From Nepenthes gracilis (lineage: Eukaryota; Streptophyta; Magnoliopsida; Caryophyllales; Nepenthaceae), in assembly GCA_033239525.1 (NCBI GenBank), contig BSYO01000011.1:6477973-6541972 (forward strand): 64,000 bases of DNA, written 5' to 3'. Made by a program: the position numbers and the translations under genes. This document shows, in pieces, positions 43,601-54,290 of the stretch (position 1 is its first letter; the number at the start of each line of letters is the position of its first letter). The notes below the pieces were generated by a model, which did not search any database, was not told where the DNA came from, and saw only the letters and a list, made by a program, of their open reading frames with translations.

Positions 43601-45393
43601 TTAGAGCTTATCTAATGGATGGAAATAGTATTCCCCTTGTATTATTTTTATGTTCTGTACTGGCAAACATTGATTCTGTCTTGTCAATTTATTGTCACGA
43701 GTGATGTGCTCAGCTGAAATGCTTTGCTGTTTCCATGGTTCCTGAGGGTATATTTGGCCATAGAGAAGTTTAAAGGAAATAAAATAATGATGAAAAAAAT
43801 AGATAAACGAAAGAAAATGAAAGGGAAATCAGTTTCCTCAAATTTGAATATATTGAATTTTTTTCTTGCAATATTCCATGAGATCCAAACGTGAGAAAAT
43901 ATATTCCTTCAATTTCTATCCTTTCCTTTGAACTTTTCTAGAACCAGAGAAATCCTATATTGATATAGGGATTAAAATTTCATTTTGGTGTGATATTGAG
44001 TTATTAAAGATTATTTTTCGTTCTATTGTGAAGGTTGAGTCGGAAATATTTTGCCTGCATGGTGGATTGTCACCATCCATTGAAACCCTTGATAACATAC
44101 GTAACTTTGACCGGGTTCAAGAAGTTCCTCACGAGGGTCCTATGTGTGATCTTTTGTGGTCTGATCCAGATGATCGCTGTGGTTGGGGAATATCACCCAG
44201 GGGTGCTGGATACACTTTCGGACAAGTATATTTTTGAATCTCTTTTGCAGCCCTGGAGGGTGTTTTTTTCCTCTTTTTATTTGGTATATTGGAAAAGTTA
44301 ATTGGTCTTAGTCACTCTAAATTGTTTTTTCTATGTTCTCTAGGACATATCTGAACAATTTAACCATACCAACAACTTGAAGCTGATTGCCAGAGCTCAC
44401 CAGCTGGTAATGGAGGGATACAACTGGGGTCATGTATGTACTACTAAAATTTAGCCTCTTGTGTGTGTTGGCTTTCATTTAGCAGAATTTAGCTGATTCT
44501 CCGTAAGTGTTAAATGCCTTTTTGCAGGATCAAAAGGTGGTGACCATATTTAGTGCTCCTAACTATTGTTATCGTTGTGGAAATATGGCCTCCATCCTCG
44601 AGGTGGATGACTGCAAAGGCCACACATTTATTCAGGTATACCACACACTCTCTCAGATTGTCATTCTACACTCTCTCAGATGGTCATTCTACAAGTTGAC
44701 GCAATGTTGTGTATCCCTGCAATGATAACAAATTAATTGATTAAGCTGCTTCTTAGTGGAAAATCTAATTCCATTGCCGAGGATAAGAGGCGACCATGTT
44801 ATTGTGGTGTGCCACATACCACCCTTTTGATGGCCATACTGCCCAATTTGTGAATTGCTGAATATGCATGCAATAAAAGAAAATACTTTTGGTTGGAAAA
44901 TCTGAATTTGTTGAAGATAGAAGAAACCATGTCAATGCTTGGGTTTTGATGCCATGAACTGGCCTAAGCCAGTTTGATGATGAGATTTTATTATTGAGAA
45001 TCAAGTAAACAGTTTGAAATGAGGGAGGGTGGAGAAAGGAAGAAAATTGAGGGGGAAGACTCAGAGACGGTTCAGAGGGAGGAAGGCATTTTTTTGGTTT
45101 GATAACTCTGAAGCAGCCACAAGTGATTATTTTATTTTTCACACCTTTCAATTTTCATACCTTTCATAGGGCCACTAGTGACTTCAACCTATGTAATAAC
45201 TCCATGCTTAGCTGTTGAAAAAGGGAAGAAAATTCTGCCACATTGTGCTATATATAGTTGTAAACCGTAAAATTGGACTTGCTAAATTTTTATGGGAAGC
45301 TTGAAAGGAAAATTTTTTGTCTTTCAGTTTGAGCCTGCTCCAAGGAGGGGAGAGCCAGACGTGACTCGGAGGACACCGGATTATTTCCTGTGA
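31600..45393 (+). CDS. PP2A: serine/threonine protein phosphatase 2A catalytic subunit, PP2A-3/PP2A-4 class
   Basis: Eleven exons encode 313 aa: 31600-31692, 33165-33221, 34202-34285, 34516-34587, 42115-42186, 42438-42478, 43464-43530, 44034-44225, 44344-44433, 44528-44635, 45328-45393. All introns are GT-AG and exon phases close exactly. Metal-binding and catalytic motifs are intact: GDIHG (60-64), GDYVDRG (88-94), GNHE (120-123), HGG with His171, and His245, equivalent to human D57, H59, D85, N117, H167, H241. The tail TPDYFL ends in Leu313, methylated in PP2A, and Tyr311. The N-terminus [10 protein letters not shown] and the NRN-type segment ([12 protein letters not shown]) place it with plant PP2A-3/4 rather than PP2A-1/2/5. 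It is the C subunit of the PP2A holoenzyme (with A scaffold and B regulators), cytosolic and nuclear, dephosphorylating Ser/Thr. Intron 1 has a weak donor (GTTCGA). Intron 4 is 7.5 kb because of E4. Confidence 0.97.
34588..34927 (+). other. PP2A intron 4, part left of E4, with TTA microsatellite
   Basis: The intron starts GTATGAG and contains a TTA trinucleotide run of about 38 bp (34605-34642). The last bases GGAAATG are the left target site of E4 (34923-34927 AAATG). Confidence 0.85.
34928..35340 (+). repeat. E4 5' LTR
   Basis: 413 bp, TG...CA. CTCTATATAAGAACCCC at about 35134-35150 is a TATA box followed by a pyrimidine-rich end (CCTCTAATATCTCTTTCTTG). Aligns over full length with 40926-41339. 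Confidence 0.92.
35344..35354 (+). promoter_or_regulatory. E4 primer-binding site (initiator Met type)
   Basis: TGGTATCAAAG lies 3 bp after the LTR end and matches the plant initiator-Met primer site TGGTATCAGAGC with one mismatch in the first 11 bases. Confidence 0.75.
35355..36100 (+). other. E4 untranslated leader
   Basis: No protein is visible between the primer site and gag. An A-rich/purine tract runs at 35570-35670. Sequence is compatible with a long retroelement leader. Confidence 0.6.
36110..37150 (+). pseudogene. E4 gag with zinc knuckle
   Basis: Frames together give a gag: [21 protein letters not shown]-like stretches, then [20 protein letters not shown] and [16 protein letters not shown], ending with the zinc knuckle [14 protein letters not shown] at 37049-37090. 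Several stops and frame changes. Confidence 0.75.
37290..37960 (+). pseudogene. E4 aspartic protease
   Basis: The 160-codon frame 37301-37783 has the active site [12 protein letters not shown], then [14 protein letters not shown], typical of Ty3/gypsy proteases. The downstream linker to RT ([17 protein letters not shown]) is in another frame. Confidence 0.82.
37961..38790 (+). pseudogene. E4 reverse transcriptase
   Basis: Reads across frames: [39 protein letters not shown], the [12 protein letters not shown] block, then [12 protein letters not shown] with the catalytic Asp pair at about 38446-38470, and [19 protein letters not shown] with [15 protein letters not shown]. Stops replace Gln/Trp codons in several places. 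Confidence 0.82.
38791..39415 (+). pseudogene. E4 RNase H
   Basis: [20 protein letters not shown] contains the first catalytic Asp, followed by [40 protein letters not shown], and [17 protein letters not shown] (the ADALSR motif at the end). A linker to integrase follows. Several stops. Confidence 0.8.
39416..40440 (+). pseudogene. E4 integrase
   Basis: The zinc-binding N-terminus ([12 protein letters not shown], then CRICQLGKH) precedes the core with [25 protein letters not shown], the [14 protein letters not shown] block and [18 protein letters not shown] with the DDE residues visible. The C-terminal part ends with [12 protein letters not shown]. Broken by stops. Confidence 0.83.
40540..40735 (+). 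pseudogene. E4 chromodomain
   Basis: [20 protein letters not shown], preceded by [13 protein letters not shown], is a chromodomain-like tail at the end of pol and ends at the TAG at 40733-40735. This supports assignment of E4 to the chromoviruses. Confidence 0.75.
40926..41339 (+). repeat. E4 3' LTR
   Basis: 414 bp. The bases just before it (GGGAAAAAT, 40917-40925) are the likely polypurine tract. Confidence 0.92.
41345..42114 (+). other. PP2A intron 4, part right of E4
   Basis: Ordinary intronic sequence ending TTTTTTCTTTTCCAG, a good acceptor. The original intron without E4 would be about 1.1 kb. No further element is recognised. Confidence 0.8.
44646..44691 (+). repeat. 23-bp tandem duplication in PP2A intron 10
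   Basis: CACTCTCTCAGATTGTCATT and CACTCTCTCAGATGGTCATT start at 44646 and 44669 with one difference. It sits 10 bp after the exon 10 donor. Confidence 0.8.
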
Positions 45394-46573
45394 TTCAATT
45401 GCCTAAACGGTACTGATTTCTGGCAGCAGGAGCCTCCTAGCTGTTCCGTGAGTGTTATTCAGATTGCGTGGTTGTTTTAGGCGTCGGGGTTGCCCCATTA
45501 AAATGGGCTGATAAATCTTCCTTTTGAAGTTGATGCTTCTTGAAACTGTGCTGAGCATCCCAAACTGGAGGCAACTGAGCTTGTAGCAGCCTAGTGTAAC
45601 AAATCCCAGCAGACTGTGGTATTTTACTACCATATTTTGCCCCTTTTTGTTTCTCTTTTGTCTTCTTTTCCCTTTATTTTTTCCCCTCTTTGGGGAGGGT
45701 ATTCTTATTTACTGTAGATGGGATGATGGATTAGTGGATTGGGGGTGGGCAGATGGGCGATTTGTAGAGAGTTGATGAGTTAAACTTCCAATTTCATGCG
45801 GGTGCATGCCTTTCAATTCCTTTTTCCCCTTAGTCTGGGCCTTTATTTTCTTTCTTTTTCTTGTCCCACATGCTTCATTAGATTTGAAGGGCAGCGGATA
45901 AATTACTTGGTATCCTCGGTAAAGCAGAACGCACTAGCATCCACCTATCCTGCACTGGGGACATGTACTGCTTCACTGGCACGTGGTGATCGGTAGCTGA
46001 ACCGCTAATATGCTTTCAAAGTTACATTGGCTCTCTAAGATATTCACCTACTTAACCAGTCTTGTGAAAATATCTTGAATCATTAAAGGTTTCATTTGTT
46101 ATTGAAATTGCACCAGTGCATATTTTGAAAGTAGAGGTGGCACCATCAGATTTGCCTGACATGGAAACCCTCAACATTCAAATATAGATTTGGCTGTTAC
46201 GTTCCTAGAATTAGAATGTAATGAGGCATCAAATTGTTGTTTCTTCTTGCTCTTCTCTTCATCTCATCTTTCTAATAACAAAGAACTTCAATTGCCAAGG
46301 GGTAGTTTGCCTTAAAAGAATTGGAAAGTGCCAGGTTTGTAATCCAATGGGAAAAATCAGTCAGTCAGTCTGATTGAAATGAGGACATACCGAAAACATT
46401 GCTGGAGGAGGGAGCATCATTTTGTACGCACAGGAATGCTGATTGTTACTTGAAACGACGACGATATGCTATTTCTCGCTGACAATAATAAGATCTTGGT
46501 GGGGCCTATATTTCTATCGAACATATCAATTACGAGGCAAATGTAAAAACAGTGAGAGTTGAAGGCGCAGCAA
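45394..46573 (+). other. PP2A 3' UTR and downstream spacer
   Basis: The sequence after the stop at 45391-45393 is non-coding with T-rich tracts (TTTGTTTCTCTTTTGTCTTC) that fit a plant 3' UTR and poly(A) region. The exact cleavage site is not determinable. The frame at 45796-45996 has no recognisable motif and is not called. Confidence 0.5.
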
Positions 46574-46646
46574 GCGTCAGTAGTCCAACGGTTAGGATAA
46601 TTGCCTTCCAAGCAATAGACCCAGGTTTGACTCCGGGGCTGACGCA
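46574..46646 (+). tRNA. tRNA-Gly(TCC)-like sequence, probably a pseudogene
   Basis: Acceptor arms GCGTCAG and CTGACGC pair fully with discriminator A. The anticodon stem ATTGC/GCAAT encloses CTTCCAA, giving anticodon TCC. The A box region TAGTCCAACGGTTAGG is good. The T-arm is CCAGG-TTTGACT-CCGGG with an A-G mismatch, one extra G before the acceptor strand, and T in place of the invariant C56, so the B box reads GGTTTGACTCC instead of GGTTCGA. Overall length is 73 without CCA. It is recognisable but likely not functional. Confidence 0.7.
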
Positions 46647-47959
46647 ATGCTGCTAAAGAGAGATAACTGACCAGTTGGTATAATTTGGGTCAATCTAATC
46701 TTATCTATCACGAGTGCTTACAAGATGTGCAGTGAATTATATAAGAAGTTATTCTCAACATTCAGCCCTCTGGCTACTAAATTATGAAAAGTCCGAGTAC
46801 AAAAGAACAGATACATGCCTGATGTGGCCTATTTAATTACAACTGTGGGTCACGCAAATCTTTAAACAAAATGTTGATTTGTGGGTGTTGACTGCCGGTC
46901 CTTGATGACATTTAAACCCATAAATATTTCACGTATTTTTCTTCCAAAATATATATTAACAATTCGTAGAAAATTCTAGTTATCAAACTGAATGCTTAAA
47001 ATTAGTGAAAGGCAGAAGTTAGCTTGGTAAGATTTTTTTTTTTTTCTATAATTCTTCTTTATCTACTTGTGTTTCTTTGAGTTAATTTTAGTTGGTTAAT
47101 TGTGTTAGTTAAGTGTTTATTAGTATTTGTTAGCTCAGTCATTTTAGATTGAAAAGAAGTTTAGAAGCGTCCAAGTTTAATTTTTTAGTCGGCATACTAT
47201 AGTTTAATTAGGTATTGCTTATTAGAGTTTACATTTGTAATTGGGAAGATTTTTTTAGTTTAAGTTCTTAAAATTTCTTGCTTCATATTTTTATTGTGGA
47301 AACCGATTGAAGATTTCACAACCTTCCTTGGCTAATTTAATGTTATATTGATACCAAAGTATTTAACTATCCTATAGAGATTAATATTTTTTTTTAGTTA
47401 GCCAAATATCCGGGAGCAACATCTTCGTATTTTCATGTAATTTAATTTTGTTGATTTGCAATTTAATTTTCACTTCCTCACTTAATTCCTATTTTTTGTG
47501 AACGACATTTCATCGTTTGATTATCGACTTTGCATCCTCTATCATTTTACTATTTATACAGCTTAGATTCTTCTTATTTTATCTTTATGGTCAACATTAT
47601 GCTGCCTAGCCTTATGATGGTCATTGCATCACCTTATCCTATGGTTGGTATTATACCACCTAATCTTATTTAGGTTATGTAGATTGATTTACTATCATCT
47701 TTCTTATTGGCGGCATTTCATTCTATTTTTATAATTTACTTTTTAATAATTTAATTTCTATATATTTTTTATTCTATTGTTGGCACTGTGTTATCAACAT
47801 TTTTACATATTTTGACATCCTAATTCTTAACTCTTATTGATCGTTATTTTTTCTTTTTTTCAAATCTCGGGTTACATAATTAATCACGATCTTTACAAGG
47901 CCTCAGTTTCTACCACAATATTAGTAATGATTAATTAAACTAATATAATCAAAATGAGA
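46647..47959. other. AT-rich intergenic sequence, no gene
   Basis: No coding motif, RNA gene or element with defined ends. There is a T run at about 47034-47045. Confidence 0.5.
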
Positions 47960-48430
47960 TCAAGAGATGTGACAAATTGGGTCAAATAGTCAAATTTAAA
48001 CCTATATGGCTCGTGTGCCAGACATAGGCTTGAGGTGCACCCGTGATGCCAAAAATAGAATCTATATGCCTGAAGCATACTCAAATGACGCTTGAGCTCG
48101 AATTTCAGAAAATTTTTGCCCGAGAGGTGTTCGAGGTATGCTCGAATACAAATTCCAAAAGGGTTGCACTCGAGTAGCACCCGAATGGAGCTCAAGCACC
48201 AATTTTCAAATCGCAGTGCTCGATGCACTCTCAGCCTGCTCTCAAGCGCGAGCTAGATATAAAATCATGCTAGGGTTGGGCTTCGACATTTCTGAATGAA
48301 AGAGAGAGAGCATGATGGAAGAAAAGAGAGAGAAAATCAAGGAGAAGAGAGAGGAGAAGGAAAAGGCTCGGATAGTTCAAATCAGGTTGATTAAATTGAA
48401 GATTTGGGTAAATCAGACTAAGACAATTGT
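47960..48430 (-). repeat. GCTCGAG-rich dispersed repeat, copy B
   Basis: On the minus strand a CT-rich leader (TTCTCCTCTCTCTTCTCCTT) is followed by GCGCTTGAGAGCAGG, TGCATCGAGCACTGCGA, TTGGTGCTTGAGCTCCA and CTACTCGAGTGCAACCC, the same order as 16760-17200 on the plus strand. Between about 48090 and 48240 three imperfect units of roughly 49 bp begin GCTCGAA, GCTCGAA and GCTCAAG. The 97-codon minus-strand frame is a by-product. Confidence 0.45.
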
Positions 48431-50124
48431 ACCATAAGTTTTCTTTTTCTGTTGTTGATTTTTGCTGATTATTTCGAGTATTCTTATTCTAATACTTGTC
48501 CTCACTATGATTCTAAAGTTAATATTATATATATGTTGATTTCTCATGACTTTATAAAAAAATTTTATGTCTAAATATCTATATCATGTCACATGTGATG
48601 TATTTTAATTTTTGAATTCTTTTTTATATCTAAAAATATAATATTTTATTCTTAACTGTCTGGACTTCAAACCCAATACCTATGTATGTTTATAAATTAT
48701 TGATTTTAAGTTATTACCTGTAAAATTATATATTATATGTTTTAAAATTCTGTAAAATATCTTGAATATTTGTTCAATGTGTATTAAGTGTTCTAATTTT
48801 CTCTCTGTATGAGCCGTTGCTAATTTTACAAGGTTTTATTGAACTTTGTCAAAATTTATCAAAGAAAAGAAAAGAAAATAAAATAAAGAATTTAAAAAAA
48901 AAAACTCTACAATTAAATTAAGAATTGATGAATCACTCTCCAAAAAGGTAAGAGTTAAAAATTAATAAATAAAGTATAGGATTTTTTCTAAGTTAAATAT
49001 TGGACTAAGGTATTAATTCAATGGGTAGTATATTATGTCATGTATTAATATATTATGATAAAAATCGATATCTGAACCTATAAAACTATAGTTAAGAAGT
49101 GATATCTGATCCCATCTATAGGGTTATATGTAGACAACTCATCTCTGGATCTTGAATATGAGTATATGGCAATTGATTGTGTAAAAACATATATAATTCA
49201 GGTCTCGATTGATTGTTTCTTTTGTTGGTAAGAGCTAATATCCTTAATCTCTAAAGAAAATAAGATTTAAGTATGTTTTGATCGCTAAGACTATAAGATT
49301 AGAAATTCAAAAATACATCACAAAGTTTTTCCTACCATGTTTTATGTCATTATATCCTATTATGATTCATATTTCCTCCGATATATTTCTAAGTATAGAG
49401 TACACATATTATTTAATATATATTATACCTTACTGAGTATTTAACCTACTCATTATTATTTTACTAATATTCTCGGATGGGTTGCATGAATTCTTACCAA
49501 ATAAATAGGACTAAAGATTGAAGTGATTAGTTATACTTTTATTGGTACTCTATATTGATCTATATTTTCAAACAATATTTAGGGTATTTAAAAGCTATAA
49601 CTTAGTTTAATATAAATTGTGAATGAAGGATTATGAGTTGTAAGATATTGTAAACTTTTAGACTGTATTTTGATATCTAAAATGATGTTTTGTGACTTTT
49701 GGTATTAGCAGATTGTGTTGGATGTTTATTGCTTCTACATGTTGTTAGATAATTGATGGCATTTGAACATGTATCTTTTCTTAATAAGGTCCAATGTCAT
49801 ATGATTTTTGGTTCAGTGTCAGAGTCATAGATGACGTTGCAATGTGTTTGGATCTTGTGTATAATATTGTATTTTTATGTAAATTTGATCATGTTATCGA
49901 TGTAAAAAATTCACGTCTGGTTAGTTAATTGATTAATTTATCAATCAAATTGGTAATTAAAAGATAATTAATTATGATTATGATTAATAATAAATTTTAG
50001 GACATATTCCATTACAATCTTAGGCTACATAGAAGTATAATATTTTATGAATACGATATTAATTTAATGAGTAAGATTATACTGCACCATCATACATTTA
50101 TGTAGTTAGATGCATACCATTTGA
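48431..50124. other. AT-rich intergenic sequence, no gene
   Basis: No coding frame of note, no motif. A-rich tract near 48895. The left target site of E3 (GGTAG) is at 50125-50129. Confidence 0.5.
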
Positions 50125-50129
50125 GGTAG
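50125..50129 (+). repeat. E3 target-site duplication GGTAG (left)
   Basis: GGTAG here and at 55997-56001. Confidence 0.9.
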
Positions 50130-50704
50130 TGATGCGTGTCGCTTGCTGTGAATAGTAAGTCCTCAGTCTTTTGGAAAGCAAAGCAAAAAGTTTGAGGACT
50201 TTTTGGAAAAAAATGGAGTAGTGGACCACGGTAGTTTTGGAGAAAAATTGGCTGTGTCCGTTTTGTCGAAAAATGGACCGCGGATGTTTGGGCAGAGAGG
50301 GCTAGTGGATCGCGAATGTTTGGAAAAAATAGAAGGAGAATTGGAAAAGTTCTGATAGAGGCAAGGGAAATTAAGAATGAAATAGGGGAAGGAGAAAGCA
50401 GAGAAGGGAAAAGATAGAAGCTAGAGAATAGTAGGTAGATAGAAAATACAATTCATTTCATAGCCTCCTACTGAATACAACGATTGATATATATAGACGC
50501 AACAGAATATTTTCCTAACCAACCAATCATAAAACAGAAAATATACCTACCAACCAAATAGAATATATTCCTAACTGACTATATTCCTAACTAATTATAT
50601 AGTAATTATACTAAATGTAATCCTGAAATCTAGCTAACCTTCGGGTTGCATGTGCATTTCGTCGAGCGTGTGGAGGACCTGGTGGTAACATCGAAGACGT
50701 AACA
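50130..50704 (-). repeat. E3 3' LTR
   Basis: 575 bp, begins TGATGCGTGT and ends GACGTAACA on the plus strand. Confidence 0.92.
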
Positions 50705-51106
50705 TTGCCATCTTCATCAAAACAAACCTTGTCCTTAAGGTTGAAGATGAAACAATCTTGAATGAGGTCTATAATTGGTTCCCATGTAGCCTCCTAGGGT
50801 GTTTGGAAATTTTAGTGAACAAGGAGCTGGGGAATAAATTTCCCGTGCTGGAGCACCTTGTGGAACCCCAGCAACTGAACAAGAGTTAATATGGGATGGG
50901 AATCCATAGCTTCAGGTGACAGTTCATGGTGTTGCTGATGTAGAGGATCTCCGTAACATTTCTTGAGCAAAGAAACGTGGAAAACATTGTGAATTCTGAA
51001 ACAATTGGGCAGGCGAAGGCAATACGCCACAAGACCTATTTTGTCCAGGATATAGAATCGGCCCATAATAGTGTTTAGCTAACTTATGGGATTGTTGATG
51101 AGCCAA
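50705..51106 (-). pseudogene. E3 integrase C-terminus
   Basis: Contains IHNVFHVSLLKKCYGD and LGFHKVLQHGKFIPQLLVH, corresponding to the E1 C-terminal part. The chromodomain-like core is reduced by frame changes. The last codons near 50740-50715 read FNLKDKVCFDEDGNV. Confidence 0.75.
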
Positions 51107-51150
51107 AGAAGTCTAACGGTAGGGCTGCAGCTTGATGTAAACCTAACCTC

Positions 51151-51990
51151 CTACTTGGAACTCTCTATCCGAATGGTGGGCATCCCTTTGGTTCCTACTT
51201 GGAACTCTCTGTCGGAATGGCGGGCATCCCTTTGGTTCTTCATATGCAATTGGGCACGTTGAAGGTTGGCTTTTAAAGTGGTGAGAACCTTTGAGTGTTC
51301 AGTTAGTAACTCATCTAGAGAGGCCAAAAGAGTAGATCCCTGGACATAGTCGGTTAGAGAGGGTGGTGGAACGCTATAAATTGCTTTGAAGGGGGTCATT
51401 TTGAAGGAAGAATACCAAGCCGTGTTGTAACTCCATTCAGCCCATGATAAATACTGAACCCATCTGGATGGGTGGTTGGCAACAAAGTATCACAGATAAT
51501 CCTCTAAATAGCGGTTAATGATCTCTATTTGTCCGTTCGACTGTGGATGATATGAGCTGCTCATGGATAGTTTAGTTCTTTGAGATTTGAACAACTCCTT
51601 CTAGAAATTGCTCAAAAAATAGGGTCCCGATCTGAAATAATATCTGTTGGGAACCAATGCAACCAACATATATCCTTGACAAACACCTCTGCAAGACTGG
51701 TAGCTGTAAAATGGGTACCCAGTGGGGAGAAATAAGCGTATTTAGACAAGTGATCTGCTACGACAAATATCACCATTTTTCCTTCCAAAGGTGGTAAGTG
51801 GGTAATAAAACCCATGGAGAGGGAAGTCTACACTTTACCAGGGATGGGAAGCGGTTAGAGTAGTCTCGGGGAAGCTGAATTGAGGGGTTTCACCTATTGA
51901 CAAACGACACACTTAGCCACAAAGTCACGCACATCTCTACTCATATTCAACTAGTAGAAGGTAGCAGAGAGTCTGGTCAGGGTGCGTTGG
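51151..51990 (-). pseudogene. E3 integrase core
   Basis: MGFITHLPPLEGK, FVVADHLSKYAYF, DRDPIF (51815-51612) and MTPFKAIYSVPPPSL (51399 onwards) are all clear counterparts of E1 integrase. Frameshift near 51610 separates the core from its downstream part. A 49-bp near-duplication with TACTTGGAACTCTCT lies at about 51150-51240. Confidence 0.78.
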
Positions 51991-52319
51991 CACCCAGCGT
52001 ACCCCCCTAGGGGAGATTCATAAAATTTCTACAAGAGTAATTCTTGTAATGCAGAATTGATGGGCACCACGATGCAGTTTTTTTAAAAAAAATTAATCTA
52101 TCACACCAAGAATAATGCTTGAATTCTCATGGACATTCTTGCAGGGAAGTGATAAATTCAATTGATGTTGGATTACAAGAGTGGAACTTGTGCAAAGCCT
52201 CTAGCATTGCCATTACAGGTTTGGTCACTGCATGGAAAGTAGAGCACTGGGGGGCAGAATTAGTTTCCCTCGGTAGTTGTGATAGAGCATCAGCAGGGAT
52301 ATTATCCCTTTAGGCCGGT

Positions 52320-52905
52320 AGACAATGTTAAAGTCATACCCCATTAGTTTGGTGATCCATTTTTACTGTTATGAAGTATGGATGGATTGATTCAACAACT
52401 CATTTAGAGGTTGGTGATCGGTCTAGAAGGTAAATTTGTCAACCAAAAGATATTGGCGCCATTTCTTCACGGCATCCGTAATGGCTATACGTTCACGAAG
52501 GTAGGTGGAAGAAGCTTGCAGTTGTGGGCTAAGTTGTTTGCTGAAGAATGCAATCAGATGACCAGCTTGTAGTAGTACAGCGCCCACTTCGTTACCGGAC
52601 GCATCAGCCTAGATAGCGAACAGCTGGGAGAAGTCTGGAAGGGCCAGAACAAGGGCAGTCGTTAGGGCCGTCTTAAGTGAGTTGAATGCTGCTTCTGCCT
52701 CTTTAGTCCACGCAAAAGTATTCTTCCTCAATAACTTTGTAAGGGGTGCGGAAAGCTGCGCATAGTGAGCCACAAATTGTCAGTAATATCCAGCTAGCCT
52801 GAGGAATCTCCTTAATGATATTGCTCGGTGTAGGCCACTGTTGCACGCCCTCTATCTTGGAGGGGTCAACAGCAACACCTTGACATGAGACTATGTGGCC
52901 CAAGT
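52320..52905 (-). pseudogene. E3 RNase H and RT connection
   Basis: The frame starting at 52903 reads GHIVSCQGVAVDPSKIEGVQ and then loses register before the usual GFLGL block. Further RNase H blocks are readable only in other frames. No complete domain. Confidence 0.7.
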
Positions 52906-53420
52906 AGGCGACGGAAGAGTATCCGAAGACACACTTCGTTTATTTGGTGTAGAAGTAATTGTTCCACAGAATTTGTAGGACGTTGGTGATGTGCTGAAAG
53001 TGTTGTTCCTAGGTTGAGCTGTACATTAATATATCATCAAAGAATACCAAAACAAACTTACGTAGTACCGGTCAAAAAATTCTATTCATCTTGGATTGGA
53101 GAGAGGAAGGGGCATTCGACAACCCAAAGGGTATCACTAGAAACTCATAGTGACCATCATGAGTCCGGAATGCCATTTTGTACACGTCATCAGCATGCAT
53201 TTGGAGCTGATGGTAACCAGCACGCAAGTCCAGCTTTGAAAAAATTTGGGCACCATGCAATTCATCTAATAATTTATCTACTATTGGAATAGGAAATTGA
53301 TCCTTAACAGCGATTGCTTTAAGGGCTTGATAGTCAATATAAAACCGTCAACTACCATCCTTCTTCTTAACTAACAAGACCGGGGAGGTGAAGGGGTTGG
53401 TGCTAGGTCGAATGATGCTA
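52906..53420 (-). pseudogene. E3 reverse transcriptase
   Basis: 53260-53072 reads [40 protein letters not shown] and [12 protein letters not shown], matching E1 RT. The catalytic FDD region (53045 downwards, [18 protein letters not shown]) is present on the minus strand but in another frame. Confidence 0.78.
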
Positions 53421-53542
53421 TTAGCAAGCATTTCTTGGACCAGCTTTTTTATTTCTGTCTTTTGAAAATGAGGGTAGTGATAGGGCTTAACGTTCGCTGG
53501 AGGTGCATCAGGCTTGAGGAGTATGCGGTGATCGGTGGTGTG

Positions 53543-54168
53543 CTAGGGAGGCCGCTCGTGGGGAATGGAGAAAACATCCACAAACAAGGAGAGGATATCA
53601 CGCAATGTGGCCATCCTTGTGGAATCCGTCTCCTCAGGTAAGTGGGAAGAAGCCAAGGAGACAGTGGAATTGGTACATGAGGAGGGTTCCACAACAGCGG
53701 TAATGGTTAATTGGAAGTATGTGGAAGTGGAATTAGTGTACTCACTCTGCCTCAATTGTCTTAGGGTTATAGTGGCAATGACAGCTTTTTGCAATCCATG
53801 TAGAGTGATTTGAGTCCCCTCATGTGTAAAACTCATCCAGAGAACCCCGTAATCGAATAACACTGGCCGATAGTGGCCAACCATTGTACTCCAAGAACCA
53901 TATCAGCTCCATAAACAGGCAATAAATACAGGTCCACTTGAAATTTAGAGGAGCTTAGCGTAATTCCCACATTAGAGCACAATCCTTCACAATGGAGAGA
54001 GTCCCCGTTGCCCATTGTAACCTTAAGATGTTGGGAAGGTTCTATAGGAAGACCCGGATGCTTAGCCAACCGAGTCTGTAGACAGTTGTGGGTGAACCAC
54101 TGTCCACAAGTACCACAACAACATGCCCGTTTAGTGAACCTTGTAACTGCAAAGTAGAAGGGGCGCAA
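53543..54168 (-). pseudogene. E3 aspartic protease
   Basis: The protease active-site region is scrambled by a frameshift (WFTHNCLQTRLAKHPGL replaces SGSTHNF...), then GADMVLGVQWLATIG and the LFDYGVLWMSFTHEG part follow in the next frame. The equivalent E1 block is intact. Confidence 0.75.
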
Positions 54169-54290
54169 TGGCCTTCCAGTTCATGTAATGAAATTGTTGG
54201 GGGAGGTTATGTATGGGAAAGTACATTGGCATTTTCATCTTGTGCAGTTCTCACCGATGGTTCAAAGAATGCCGGGAAGTGGTCTTTTGG

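Noticed and set aside
45796..45996. 66-codon frame downstream of PP2A
   Set aside because: No motif, within the likely 3' UTR or just beyond.
47935..48228. 97-codon minus-strand frame
   Set aside because: It lies in a dispersed repeat with subrepeats and has no protein motif.
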